Positions 27,121-36,825 are shown, counted from the stretch's first letter. The stretch: 64,000 nucleotides of DNA from Cellvibrio sp. OA-2007 (GCF_000953825.1 NZ_BBUL01000080.1:1-64000), one strand, 5' to 3'. The notes: generated by a model not told the origin, from the letters alone. Made by a program: numbers and translations.

Positions 27121-27951
27121 ATGAAATTCACCGCCCTTACTGCTGCCTTGCATCCGCGCCAGATTTTGCGCGCGCTCGATGCTATCGACCGGGCGGAGAC
27201 TTCTTATACGCTGGATCGCCCTGCCGCCCTGCGCCGGGTGATCTGGGTATTGGCCTGCGTGTCGGTGAGTTTGCTGGTACTCCACTACGCCAAGTTCTCG
27301 CAAAATCTGCAGTTGTTGTTGGGTTGGTTGGATGCGGGTTACTGGCCGCGCTTACAGGCCAGCGGCTGGTTAGAGCTATGCGGTTATCTCTGGTGGACGC
27401 TGTGCCATCTGCTCACCTTTATTGTGTTGCCCTGGCTGGTGATTCGTTATGGCTTCAAACAATCCATGCTGGATTTTGGCTGGCGCTGGAATCAGGTGGG
27501 TGAACACTGGCGCGGTTATCTGCTGCTGCTCAGCCCGATTTTGGTGTTTGTGGTGCTGGTAAGTTTTGGTGAAGATTTTGTCAATCACTACCCGTTTTAT
27601 CGCAACGCCGGGCGCAGCTGGTTGGATTTTCTGCTGTGGGAACTGCTCTATATGAGCCAGTTTGTATTTCTCGAATTTTTCTTTCGCGGGTTTATGGTGA
27701 ATGCCCTGCGCCCCGCCATTGGCGCCAATGCGATTTGGGTGATGTGTGTACCCTATATGATGATTCACCTGCCCAAGTTGGCGCTGGAAGCAACCGGGGC
27801 AATTTTGTTTGGCCTGTTTCTCGGCATACTCGCGCTGCAATCTCGCTCTATTTGGGGCGGTGTTTTGGTGCACGCCGGGGTGGCATTGAGTATGGATATA
27901 GCCGCACTGCTGCGTAAACAAGAACTGCCTGGATCGTTTTTTCCCTTCTGA
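27121..27951 (+). CDS. CPBP-family intramembrane metalloprotease
   Basis: A 276-residue membrane protein with about six hydrophobic segments. The CPBP/Abi motifs are recognisable: motif 1 FLEFFFRGF (only one of the usual paired glutamates), motif 2 YMMIHLPK with the metal-binding His, and motif 3 VHAGVALSMD. It starts two bases after the beta-lactamase-like gene, so both are probably translated together and may act on the same envelope process. The client protein is unknown. Confidence 0.88.
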   Translation: MKFTALTAALHPRQILRALDAIDRAETSYTLDRPAALRRVIWVLACVSVSLLVLHYAKFSQNLQLLLGWLDAGYWPRLQASGWLELCGYLWWTLCHLLTFIVLPWLVIRYGFKQSMLDFGWRWNQVGEHWRGYLLLLSPILVFVVLVSFGEDFVNHYPFYRNAGRSWLDFLLWELLYMSQFVFLEFFFRGFMVNALRPAIGANAIWVMCVPYMMIHLPKLALEATGAILFGLFLGILALQSRSIWGGVLVHAGVALSMDIAALLRKQELPGSFFPF

Positions 27952-28149
27952 TTTTCCTCTTATAACTTTCTGCTAAATGCAATGTTGCGCTGCGCTGGCG
28001 GACCCCAGCAAAATCAATGACTTGTCGCTTAAACATACAAATAAGCAAACTAACTGCCGGGATTTTGCCGAAATAGTGAGACTTGAATCACGTATTTTTG
28101 CTGCTAGAGTCACAGTTACCCCATAAACATACCCATGTGAGGAAAGGAT

Positions 28150-28497
28150 ATGAAACACCTCAATCAGGCGGTAAGCATCAATATTGTATTGGTATTGAGT
28201 GCGTTGATGATGGCAGCGGCAGCCAATGCATCCATGCTCGACTGCGGTAAATCCTTAAGGTTGGAATTGGTCGCGAGTGCAGACTGTGTTTTTGTTGAGA
28301 TGACTGCAGCGGAAGGCAAAGTAACGGTTGGGAATCATAGCGTTTCCGCGCCCGCAACCAACACCCCAGGCGCGGGTTTTCAGGTCAACCAAACGCGTAC
28401 GGCGAGTGCAATACCTGAATCAGCGCCACTCTTAGTCTTGATCGGTGCATTGCTCGCTGTGTTATTAGTCCGCGCCAAGAGCTACAACACCAAGTAA
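28150..28497 (+). CDS. Small secreted protein with C-terminal membrane anchor
   Basis: A 115-residue protein of unknown family. It has a signal peptide (INIVLVLSALMMAAAANA), two cysteines shortly after cleavage (DCGKS, ADCVF), a Thr/Ala-rich middle, and a C-terminal AIPESAPLLVLIGALLAVLLVRAK. The last part, a Pro-Glu-Ser motif followed by a hydrophobic helix and basic end, resembles a PEP-CTERM sorting signal in layout, though the match is loose. Strong GAGGAAAGG ribosome site upstream. Confidence 0.65.
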   Translation: MKHLNQAVSINIVLVLSALMMAAAANASMLDCGKSLRLELVASADCVFVEMTAAEGKVTVGNHSVSAPATNTPGAGFQVNQTRTASAIPESAPLLVLIGALLAVLLVRAKSYNTK

Positions 28498-28600
28498 TTT
28501 ACCCGCAAGATTGCCCCGCTGATCCGCCCAGTAAAAACAAAGATGGCCATATGTATATCTAGCCAGTAAAATTGCCCTTCATTTTTTACTGGCACCGGTT

Positions 28601-30829
28601 ATGGATGTTTCCCTCCTGTTAGATTCTCTCAACGATGCCCAGCGCGCAGCGGTATCCGCCCCCGCCTGCAACCAGTTGATTCTCGCCGGTGCTGGCAGTG
28701 GTAAAACCCGCGTATTGGTGCATCGCATTGCCTGGCTGATCCAGGTGGAAAAAGTATCGCCCTACTCGATTATGGCGGTGACCTTTACCAATAAAGCCGC
28801 CCGTGAAATGCGCGCGCGGCTGGATGAGTTGTTCGCGCAGAACGGCCAGCACATCAACAGCCGCACCATGTGGGTGGGTACCTTCCACGGCCTTGCCCAT
28901 CGCCTGCTCAAAGCCCATTGGCAGGATGCAAAACTGCCGCAGAACTTCCAGATTCTGGATAGCGATGACCAGTTGCGGCTGATCAAGCGGGTCTACCAAG
29001 CGCTTAATATCGACGAAAACAAATGGCCGCATAAACAGGCGCAGTGGTATATCAACGGGCAAAAAGACGAAGGCCTGCGCCCGCAGCATATTCAGGATTC
29101 GGGCGATCCGTTTGTGCGCACTATGCTGCAGATTTATCGCGCCTACGAAGAAGATTGCCAGCGCGGCGGCATGGTGGATTTTGCCGAAATCCTGCTGCGC
29201 GCCCACGAACTCTGGCTGCACAAACCGCACATTCTGGAACACTACCAGCAGCGCTTTCCGTTTGTATTGGTCGATGAGTTTCAGGATACCAATAGCGTGC
29301 AATACGCCTGGCTGCGGGTGCTCGCCGGTAAAACCGCCTGTGTTTCGGCAGTGGGCGACGACGACCAATCGATCTACGGTTGGCGCGGCGCAAAAATCGA
29401 AAACATCCAACGCTTCTCGCAGGATTTTGCCGACACCACCACTTATCGCCTCGAGCAAAACTATCGCTCTACCGGCAATATTCTCAAAGCCGCCAACGCG
29501 GTGATCAAACACAACTACGGCCGCCTCGGCAAAGAACTGTGGACAGAAGGCGACAAGGGCGACCCGATTTCGCTCTACGCCGCCTACAACGAGCAGGACG
29601 AAGCGCGTTTTATTGTTGAGCGTATTCAGGAGTGGGCGCGCAAAGGCCGCGAGAAGAAAACCATCGCCATTTTGTACCGCTCCAACGCCCAGTCGCGGGT
29701 ATTGGAAGAGGCGCTGCTGCGCGAGGCGATTCCCTATCGCATCTACGGCGGCCAGCGCTTTTATGATCGCCTCGAAATTAAAAATGCTTTGGCCTACATG
29801 CGCCTGATCAGCAATCGCCATGACGATGCCGGTTTTGAGCGGGTTATTAATACCCCCACGCGGGGCATAGGCGGCAAAACGGTTGACGATATCCGCCTGT
29901 TTGCGCGCGAACAGGGCTGCTCGCTTTGGGCGGCCGCAGAGCAAATGGTAGCCAAGCGGGTCTTTGCCGCGCGCGCCGGCAACGCGGTGCAATCCTTTTT
30001 AAATTTGATTGAAAAGCTCGCACAGGATGCCAACGCGATTGATATCCACGGCGATACCGCCTCGCTCGATATGATTGCCAAACAGGTATTGGATGAAACC
30101 GGCTTGCTGGCCTTTCATCAAAATGAAAAAGGTGAAAAAGGTCAGGCGCGTGGCGAAAACTTGCAGGAATTAATTACCGCCTGCCGCGCATTTGATGCCG
30201 AAGAAGAGGATGATGACGGCCTCACGCCGCTGCAACAATTTTTAGACACCGCCGCGCTCGACGCCGGTGAAACCCAGGCCGATGAATTTGAAGATGCAGT
30301 GCAATTAATGACCCTGCACTCGGCCAAGGGGTTGGAATTTCCACTGGTGTTTTTAGCCGGTGTGGAAGAGGGTTTGTTCCCGCATAAAATGTCGGCGGAC
30401 GACCCGGATCGATTGGAGGAAGAGCGACGCCTGTGTTACGTGGGCATCACTCGCGCTATGGAAAAGTTATTTATCAGTTACGCTGAAACCCGTCGCTTGT
30501 ACGGCAATGAAACCTTTAACGCGGTGTCCCGTTTTGTGAAAGAAATTCCTGAAGATTGTATCGAAGAAGTCCGTTTAAAAACCGCGGTTACCCGTCCGGT
30601 GAGTTTTAATCGCCCGGCCTTAACCCAAGCCTCCAAACGCGCCCCCATGTACGAAACCGGTGAAGACACCGGCTTCCGCCTCGGCCAGCGCGTCACCCAC
30701 GCCATGTTTGGCGAAGGCGTGATTTTGCAATTTGAAGGCACCGGCCCCAACGCGGTGATTCAAGTGAAATTCGCCGAAATTGGCATCAAGCGGTTAGTGA
30801 TGCAATATGCGAAGTTGCAGGGGCTGTAA
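28601..30829 (+). CDS. uvrD: DNA helicase II
   Basis: A 3'-5' superfamily I helicase for mismatch and nucleotide excision repair. The 742-residue product begins with the Q-motif segment LNDAQRAAV and Walker A AGAGSGKT (residues 29-36). It then has Walker B VDEFQDTN, the motif III segment DDDQSIYGWRGA, YRSN, LMTLHSAKGLEF and YVGITRAME. The C-terminal 60 residues form the Tudor-like RNA-polymerase-binding tail (GQRVTHAMFGEG). It has its own upstream region and no operon partner on the same side. Confidence 0.97.
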   Translation: MDVSLLLDSLNDAQRAAVSAPACNQLILAGAGSGKTRVLVHRIAWLIQVEKVSPYSIMAVTFTNKAAREMRARLDELFAQNGQHINSRTMWVGTFHGLAHRLLKAHWQDAKLPQNFQILDSDDQLRLIKRVYQALNIDENKWPHKQAQWYINGQKDEGLRPQHIQDSGDPFVRTMLQIYRAYEEDCQRGGMVDFAEILLRAHELWLHKPHILEHYQQRFPFVLVDEFQDTNSVQYAWLRVLAGKTACVSAVGDDDQSIYGWRGAKIENIQRFSQDFADTTTYRLEQNYRSTGNILKAANAVIKHNYGRLGKELWTEGDKGDPISLYAAYNEQDEARFIVERIQEWARKGREKKTIAILYRSNAQSRVLEEALLREAIPYRIYGGQRFYDRLEIKNALAYMRLISNRHDDAGFERVINTPTRGIGGKTVDDIRLFAREQGCSLWAAAEQMVAKRVFAARAGNAVQSFLNLIEKLAQDANAIDIHGDTASLDMIAKQVLDETGLLAFHQNEKGEKGQARGENLQELITACRAFDAEEEDDDGLTPLQQFLDTAALDAGETQADEFEDAVQLMTLHSAKGLEFPLVFLAGVEEGLFPHKMSADDPDRLEEERRLCYVGITRAMEKLFISYAETRRLYGNETFNAVSRFVKEIPEDCIEEVRLKTAVTRPVSFNRPALTQASKRAPMYETGEDTGFRLGQRVTHAMFGEGVILQFEGTGPNAVIQVKFAEIGIKRLVMQYAKLQGL

Positions 30830-30853
30830 ACCTTAAGGGTGATGAGCCCGCCA

Positions 30854-30899
30854 CTACAAATGTAGCCAAATCAGCTACATTTGTAGCAAATTTGGCTAC
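30854..30899. repeat. Two interlocked inverted repeats after uvrD
   Basis: CTACAAATGTAGC (30854-30866) pairs perfectly with GCTACATTTGTAG (30874-30886). GTAGCCAAAT (30862-30871) pairs perfectly with ATTTGGCTAC (30890-30899). The two stems share bases and cannot form together, so the RNA or DNA has two mutually exclusive hairpins. No U-run follows either. Confidence 0.7.
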
Positions 30900-30954
30900 A
30901 CAAAAAATACAATAATACGAAGTGCCCAAACGCAGGAGCTACGAATCAAACACC

Positions 30955-32121
30955 ATGAACAATAAATCCATCAATTGGTATCCGCTGGTTATCATCGTTT
31001 TGATTGCGCTGTTTGCCGCGACTTTTGCGGCCTTGGTATTGGAGAAATCCAAACCTAAAGGTGCGCTGCAACAAGAGGCGGCAGCTGAACAAGCATCCGC
31101 CAGTGTTTCTACCCAACAATACCATTGGAAAATGGTGACTTCCTGGCCGAAAAATACACCCGGTTTAGGGGTGGGTGCGGAAAATATTGCGCGGGTGATT
31201 AATGAGATGTCCGGTGGGCGTTTGCAAATTCATGTCTATGGCGCCAATGAATTAGTGCCCGCCATGGGGGTGTTTGATGCGGTGTCGTCCGGCAGTGTGG
31301 AGATGGGGCATTCGGGCAGTTATTTTTGGCGCGGCAAAGTGCCCGCGGCACAATTTTTTACCTCTGTACCTTTTGGTATGAACGCGCAGGAACTTTACGG
31401 TTGGATCAATCACGGCGGCGGTTTGGAGTTGTGGCGCGAACTTTACGCGCCGTTCAATTTAATCCCCTTTCCGGCGGGCAATACCGGTGTGCAAATGGCG
31501 GGGTGGTTTAATCGCGAAATTAATTCTGTTGCGGATTTGCGCGGCTTAAAAATGCGCATCCCCGGTCTGGCCGGTGAAGTGTTTAATATCGCCGGTGGCA
31601 CCTCGGTGAATATTCCCGGTGGCGAACTTTATACCGCGCTGCAGACCGGTGTAATCGATGCGGCTGAATGGGTCGGGCCGGAAAATGATTTGGCCTTTGG
31701 TTTTCAGCAGATCGCTAAATACTACTACTACCCCGGTTGGCATGAGCCGGGGCCGTCGATGGAATTGATCATCAACAAAACCGCGTTTGAAAATTTGCCC
31801 AAGGATTTGCAGGCGATTGTGACTTATGCCGCCCGTGCGATGAGTCAGGATATGTTCGACAGCTACACCGCGCACAACAGCCGCGCGTTGAAGGAGTTGG
31901 TGGAAAATCAGGGTGTGCAAATTCGCAAATTGCCGGATGAGGTGTTGCAGCGTTTTTATGAAATAGCGCAGCAGGTATACGCGGAGCAGGCGGCCAAAGA
32001 TCCGCAATTTAAAAAGGTGTACGACTCTTATTCAGCGTTTATGAAAGATTCGGCGGCCTACCAAAAAATTTCTGAGCAGACCTACTACGAAGTGCGCGAA
32101 CAACAAACGCAACGGCACTAA
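30955..32121 (+). CDS. TRAP transporter solute-binding protein (DctP type), membrane-anchored
   Basis: A 388-residue periplasmic protein. An N-terminal hydrophobic helix (YPLVIIVLIALFAATFAALVL) has no clear cleavage site and is followed by an Ala/Gln-rich linker, so it may stay anchored. The binding domain has WKMVTSWPKNTPG, SGGRLQIHVYGANELVP, the conserved arginine in LKMRIPGLAGEV and ALQTGVIDAAEWVGP. This is the TakP/DctP7-like group, which binds 2-oxo acids or related carboxylates. No TRAP membrane subunits lie nearby. The ATG at 30955 is preferred, though AGGAG is 17 bases away and a GTG at 30922 remains possible. Confidence 0.9.
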   Translation: MNNKSINWYPLVIIVLIALFAATFAALVLEKSKPKGALQQEAAAEQASASVSTQQYHWKMVTSWPKNTPGLGVGAENIARVINEMSGGRLQIHVYGANELVPAMGVFDAVSSGSVEMGHSGSYFWRGKVPAAQFFTSVPFGMNAQELYGWINHGGGLELWRELYAPFNLIPFPAGNTGVQMAGWFNREINSVADLRGLKMRIPGLAGEVFNIAGGTSVNIPGGELYTALQTGVIDAAEWVGPENDLAFGFQQIAKYYYYPGWHEPGPSMELIINKTAFENLPKDLQAIVTYAARAMSQDMFDSYTAHNSRALKELVENQGVQIRKLPDEVLQRFYEIAQQVYAEQAAKDPQFKKVYDSYSAFMKDSAAYQKISEQTYYEVREQQTQRH

Positions 32122-32132
32122 CACGATTAAAC

Positions 32133-32168
32133 GCTCGCGCTTGATGACTCGGGCGCGAGCTTATTGTT
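32133..32168 (+). terminator. Terminator after the TRAP binding-protein gene
   Basis: GCTCGCGC-ttgatgactcgg-GCGCGAGC followed by TTATTGTT. It overlaps the end of the convergent HTH gene. Confidence 0.7.
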
Positions 32169-32403
32169 CGCTAGGTTCCTCGCCCTTTTGCGCCTCATCT
32201 TGAGCGGTAATTTCCACCAGCGTGGCAATACCATTGTTGCGCAACTTGTCCATCAATCGCGCCAGCTTTTCTACCTGGGCGGCATCCAACTGTTCACCGT
32301 GAGTAAAACTTAAGCGTTTTTTTGCCACCAGTTCACGCACATAGTCGGGGCGCACGCGCAAACGTTCGGCGGTTTGGGTGATGGAGAGTAATTGGCGCAA
32401 CAT
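32161..32403 (-). CDS. Small helix-turn-helix protein (MerR/excisionase-like fold)
   Basis: An 80-residue protein. The N-terminal 50 residues (SITQTAERLRVRPDYVRELVAKKRL) read as a winged helix-turn-helix of the excisionase/MerR type; the C-terminus is acidic. There is no integrase or toxin gene beside it, so a role in excision is not supported. A local transcription factor is the simplest reading. The ribosome site is weak. Confidence 0.6.
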   Translation of the reverse strand: MLRQLLSITQTAERLRVRPDYVRELVAKKRLSFTHGEQLDAAQVEKLARLMDKLRNNGIATLVEITAQDEAQKGEEPSEQ

Positions 32404-32610
32404 AAATAACTCAAGGGTTGATCTGTGGGTGTGGCTTACTATGCCATATTAATGTGCCTTTATGACCTTTTGCTCGCTCGGCGATGTCATTTCGCGCAGT
32501 GAATTCCATCGATTGGTTGCAGAACTTGGGCGCCTTGGCTGTGAGTTCCGGCAAGCTGTGCCATAATTTCCCCCATCAATTGAATGCCGCCTCCACTCAC
32601 TGCTGATTAA

Positions 32611-33237
<627 letters not shown>

Positions 33238-33375
33238 ATTTAGTCACGCGCGGTTGGCATAGTTGCTGCTGCTGACGCATAATAGCCGACCGGGCTGCAG
33301 CTGAGCTGCATTAACCCCCAAGCGCCTATTTCCCAGCGCCCTAGATCATCCATAGAAAGTAGAGCACACAAAGTT

Positions 33376-33627
33376 ATGGCACGTATTACCGTTGAAGATT
33401 GTTTGGATCACGTTGATAACCGTTTTGAGTTGGTAATGGTTGGCAGCAAACGCGCACGTCAATTGGCTATCGGCGGCAAAGATCCACACGTTGCCCCAGA
33501 AAATGACAAACCTACCGTTATCGCACTGCGCGAAATCGAAGAAGGTTTTATTGATGCGAGCATCCTGTTGGAAAAAGACACTCTGCCGCAACCTAAGCCA
33601 GAGCGTGTGTACGAAAACGATATCTAA
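33376..33627 (+). CDS. rpoZ: RNA polymerase omega subunit
   Basis: An 83-residue subunit that helps assemble RNA polymerase and forms part of a ppGpp binding site. [20 protein letters not shown] and [13 protein letters not shown] are the family signatures. It lies between gmk and spoT, with a 138-base gap before it that may hold a promoter. Confidence 0.97.
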   Translation: MARITVEDCLDHVDNRFELVMVGSKRARQLAIGGKDPHVAPENDKPTVIALREIEEGFIDASILLEKDTLPQPKPERVYENDI

Positions 33628-33702
33628 GTCGATTTTTTTTCTGCCAGTACCCGCTATCTTCCCCGGCGGGTCTGTTGTCTGGCGTGATTTCTGGAGAGGG
33701 AC

Positions 33703-35817
33703 GTGCAAACCATAGAGGCTTTGAGCCACCGGCTTTCGTCTTATCTGGAACCTTCCCAAATTAATTTGGTGAAGCGCGCCTACTTCTACGCCGAACAAGC
33801 CCACGACGGCCAAAAACGCCGCAGCGGCGAAGCCTATATCACCCATCCCCTCGCGGTTGCCGACATCCTCGCCACCATGCATATGGACCATCAAAGCCTG
33901 ATGGCGGCCATGCTGCACGATGTGATTGAAGACACTGGCATCAGCAAAAAAGCCATCGCCGGTCAGTTTGGCGATTCAGTGGCAGATTTGGTGGATGGCG
34001 TGAGCAAACTCACCCAGATTGAGTTTGAATCCCACGCGGAAAAACAAGCGGAAAACTTCCAGAAGATGGCCTTGGCCATGGCCAATGACCTGCGTGTGAT
34101 CTTGGTCAAACTCGCCGACCGATTGCACAACATGCGCACCTTGGGCGCCATGCCGCCCGACAAAAAACGCCGTATCGCCAAAGAAACCCTCGAAATCTAC
34201 GCGCCGATTGCTCACCGTTTGGGCATGAATGAAGTGCGTTTGGAGTTGGAAGACCGCAGTTTCTACTGCATGTACCCACTGCGCGCGACCCGCTTGCAAG
34301 CGGCGTTGAAAACCGCGCGCGGTAATCGCAAGGAATTGGTTGAGCAGATTCAAACCTCCTTTGAAAAGCGCCTGCTCAAAGAAAATATCAACTCAATTGT
34401 CATTGGCCGCGAAAAGCATTTGTACAGCATCTACGAAAAGATGCGCCTGAAGAAAAAATTCTTCAAAGAAATTATGGATGTCTACGCCTTCCGCATCATT
34501 GTGGACACGGTGGACACCTGTTATCGCGTGCTGGGTGTAGTGCATAACCTGTACAAACCCGTCGCCAGCGAATTTAAAGATTACATCGCCATTCCCAAAG
34601 CCAATGGCTATCAATCGCTGCACACTGTGCTGGTGGGTATGCACGGCGTGCCGATTGAGGTGCAAATCCGCACCAAGGAAATGGACGAAATGGCCAACAG
34701 CGGTATCGCCGCCCATTTCCTCTATAAATCTAATAGCGATGAACCAATCAACGCCAGCCACAGCCGCGCGCGCCAATGGGTGCAAGGCCTGCTGGAAATG
34801 CAGAAAAATGCGGGCAACTCCCTCGAATTTATCGAAAACGTCAAAATTGATCTCTTCCCCGATGAGGTTTATGTATTTACGCCGAAAGGCAAAATTGTCG
34901 AGTTGCCCACCGGTGCAACACCGGTCGATTTTGCCTACGCGGTACATACCGATGTGGGTAATACTTGTGTCGCCTGCCGTATCAATGAGCGCATGGCGCC
35001 GCTGTCGCAGCCGCTATTGAGCGGCCAAAAGGTGGCGATCATCACCGCACAGGGCGCCCAGCCTAATCCCAACTGGCTCAATTTTGCGGTATCGGCCAAG
35101 GCGCGCTCGGCGATTCGTCATTACCTCAAACATCAGCGCCATCACCAGTCAGTTACTCTCGGTAAGCGCATGCTCAGCCGCGCGCTGGCAGAAAACCATA
35201 TAGATTTGGAGCATTTGAGCGAAGAGCAGCAGCATAAATTGCTGATGGGCGCGCAATTGGAATCCATGGACAAACTCTACGAAGAGATTGGCCTTGGCAA
35301 CAAAGTGGTTTATTCGCTGATCAAATTGCTGCAGCCAGATGCGGATGTGAAAGGCAGACCCGGTACGCTCAACTCGGCGATTACAATCGATGCCGCCGAA
35401 GGCATGATGATCAGCTTCGCGCGCTGCTGCCGCCCAATTCCGGGTGACCCGATTATCGGTCACGTCAGCTCTGGCAAAGGCTTGGTAATCCATCAGGATA
35501 CCTGCCGCAATATTGCCGAAATCCGCAACTATCCCGACAAAATCAGCCAGGTAAACTGGGCTGCCACAGTCAGTGGTGAGTTTTTGGTGGATGTGCGGGT
35601 GGAAGTGGAAAGCGACCGGGGTATTATCGCCACCCTCGCCACTCGGATTACCGAGCAGGGCGCGAGCATCGAACATATCAACGTACACGAGCGCGATGCC
35701 CACAACAGTGTGATTCATCTGTGCATCGGCGTGCACAACCGTATCCACCTCGCCAACATCATGCGCCGCATCCGCAACCTGGGTTTTGTGATTCGGGTCA
35801 ATCGCAGTAAAAACTAA
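33703..35817 (+). CDS. spoT: Bifunctional (p)ppGpp synthetase/hydrolase
   Basis: A 704-residue RelA/SpoT enzyme. The hydrolase domain is intact, with THPLAVA and MLHDVIEDT (HD motif near residues 70-75). The synthetase domain has KANGYQSLHT and EVQIRTKEMDE. A TGS domain (DLFPDEVYVFTPKGKIVELP), a conserved Cys pair in ARCCRPIPGD and a C-terminal ACT domain follow. The GTG start at 33703 has a strong GGAGAGGG site. Active hydrolase and synthetase residues together indicate SpoT, not RelA. Confidence 0.97.
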   Translation: MQTIEALSHRLSSYLEPSQINLVKRAYFYAEQAHDGQKRRSGEAYITHPLAVADILATMHMDHQSLMAAMLHDVIEDTGISKKAIAGQFGDSVADLVDGVSKLTQIEFESHAEKQAENFQKMALAMANDLRVILVKLADRLHNMRTLGAMPPDKKRRIAKETLEIYAPIAHRLGMNEVRLELEDRSFYCMYPLRATRLQAALKTARGNRKELVEQIQTSFEKRLLKENINSIVIGREKHLYSIYEKMRLKKKFFKEIMDVYAFRIIVDTVDTCYRVLGVVHNLYKPVASEFKDYIAIPKANGYQSLHTVLVGMHGVPIEVQIRTKEMDEMANSGIAAHFLYKSNSDEPINASHSRARQWVQGLLEMQKNAGNSLEFIENVKIDLFPDEVYVFTPKGKIVELPTGATPVDFAYAVHTDVGNTCVACRINERMAPLSQPLLSGQKVAIITAQGAQPNPNWLNFAVSAKARSAIRHYLKHQRHHQSVTLGKRMLSRALAENHIDLEHLSEEQQHKLLMGAQLESMDKLYEEIGLGNKVVYSLIKLLQPDADVKGRPGTLNSAITIDAAEGMMISFARCCRPIPGDPIIGHVSSGKGLVIHQDTCRNIAEIRNYPDKISQVNWAATVSGEFLVDVRVEVESDRGIIATLATRITEQGASIEHINVHERDAHNSVIHLCIGVHNRIHLANIMRRIRNLGFVIRVNRSKN

Positions 35818-35828
35818 TCCCTCCCCCG

Positions 35829-35930
35829 CCTCCCTTTTTCAAAGGGAGGAGCCTGACTCCCTGTAAATGTGGTTTCGGAGTGAAATATATCCTCCCCCTT
35901 TGCCAAAGGGGGATTGAGGGGGATTTTTGA
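35829..35930. repeat. Pair of extragenic hairpin repeats between spoT and ridA
   Basis: CCTCCCTTT-ttc-AAAGGGAGG (35829-35849) and CCCCCTTT-gcc-AAAGGGGG (35894-35912) are two perfect stems of the same design, the second followed by ATTGAGGGGGATTTTTG. This is a familiar dispersed intergenic repeat form in bacterial genomes. Confidence 0.7.
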
Positions 35931-36008
35931 AATAAGAGGATCAAAGGAGATTTTGTTTTATACTCTCGCCCTTCCTTCTTTTGAAAAAACACCGATAAAG
36001 GTTCTTCC

Positions 36009-36392
36009 ATGACCAATAAAGCTATTATTCACAGCGATAACGCCCCCGCCGCCATAGGCACCTATTCCCAAGCCGTAAAAGCCAACAATACGGTTTACCT
36101 CTCCGGCCAAATTCCGCTCGACCCAAAAACCATGCAAATGGTTGAAGGCGACTTTGCCGCGCAAGCGCATCAGGTATTTAAAAATTTGGCCGCCGTATGC
36201 GAAGCCGCCGGCGGCAGTTTGAAGGACATAGTTAAGCTCAACATTTACCTGACTGATTTGGCCAATTTCCCAGTCGTAAATGAAGTGATGGGGCAATACT
36301 TTCAGCAACCCTATCCCGCCCGCGCTGCGGTAGGTATCAACCAACTGCCCCGCGCCGCACTGATTGAAGCTGATGGGATTATGGTGATTTAA
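36009..36392 (+). CDS. ridA: RidA family reactive-intermediate deaminase
   Basis: A 127-residue trimeric enzyme that hydrolyses reactive enamine/imine intermediates from PLP-dependent dehydratases. The family signature [18 protein letters not shown], the catalytic arginine in YPARAAVGI and the C-terminal [10 protein letters not shown] are present. It follows spoT, as in Pseudomonas, but is separated from it by two repeat hairpins. Confidence 0.96.
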   Translation: MTNKAIIHSDNAPAAIGTYSQAVKANNTVYLSGQIPLDPKTMQMVEGDFAAQAHQVFKNLAAVCEAAGGSLKDIVKLNIYLTDLANFPVVNEVMGQYFQQPYPARAAVGINQLPRAALIEADGIMVI

Positions 36393-36417
36393 GCGATCAC
36401 GCTTTTTTTACTTATAA

Positions 36418-36447
36418 AAATGCTCGATTCGTCGGGCATTTTTTTTA
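36418..36447 (+). terminator. Rho-independent terminator after ridA
   Basis: AATGCTCGA-ttcg-TCGGGCATT (one T-G wobble) followed by T7. Confidence 0.85.
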
Positions 36448-36600
36448 GGTTTTGATTGCTAACTAGGTATTGAAAACTTGTTGAATAAAGAGAGGTGATT
36501 TATTGTAGTTGCGCATGTGATTTTGTCGTTTTTAAAACGCTGAATGGGATTGCATATATAAAAATTAAGTGGGCTATAGCCAGGGTAAAAAGGATTATCT

Positions 36601-36825
36601 ATGAGCTTTTATTTTCGTTATTTATTCATTATGTGCGTTGCTTTGTTTTCGGCAACCAATTCTGCAACAACTCAACTTGCGACAGAAGATTTTTCCCAAC
36701 TGCCAGATGTGAATCGTTTAGTGTTATCGCCTAATGGCAAGACACTCGCTTATAACGCCCGAATTAATGTTGGCGACATTCAAGGCGTTGGCGTACATGT
36801 GTTGGATCTGGCCACAAAAAAATGA
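36601..36825 (+). CDS. S9 peptidase, N-terminal piece with signal peptide
   Basis: A 74-codon frame encoding a signal peptide (YLFIMCVALFSATNSA) and the first beta-propeller blade (DFSQLPDVNRLVLSPNGKTLAY) of an S9 prolyl oligopeptidase. It ends ATKK-TGA at an A7 tract. The remainder of the protein continues in the -1 frame from 36822. On its own this piece would be a short secreted peptide without activity. Confidence 0.75.
   Translation: MSFYFRYLFIMCVALFSATNSATTQLATEDFSQLPDVNRLVLSPNGKTLAYNARINVGDIQGVGVHVLDLATKK
36816..36825 (+). promoter_or_regulatory. Slippery A_AAA_AAA tract followed by TGA
   Basis: In the upstream frame the codons are ACA AAA AAA TGA. A -1 slip on the heptamer A AAA AAA leads straight into ATG AAA ATT of the downstream frame. 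The same bases also form an ATGA stop/start overlap. Eight A residues in place of seven would give one continuous gene. The site could therefore act by ribosomal or transcriptional slippage, by reinitiation, or be a plain mutation or sequencing error. Confidence 0.6.

Noticed and set aside
28619-29992. 457-codon minus-strand frame opposite uvrD
   Set aside because: The opposite strand encodes all helicase motifs; the mirror frame has no recognisable domain.
32161-32403. Excisionase of a mobile element
   Set aside because: No integrase, attachment site or phage genes nearby; only the DNA-binding fold is supported.
35829-35930. CRISPR-like array
   Set aside because: Only two unequal hairpins with no regular spacer series; they are extragenic palindromes.
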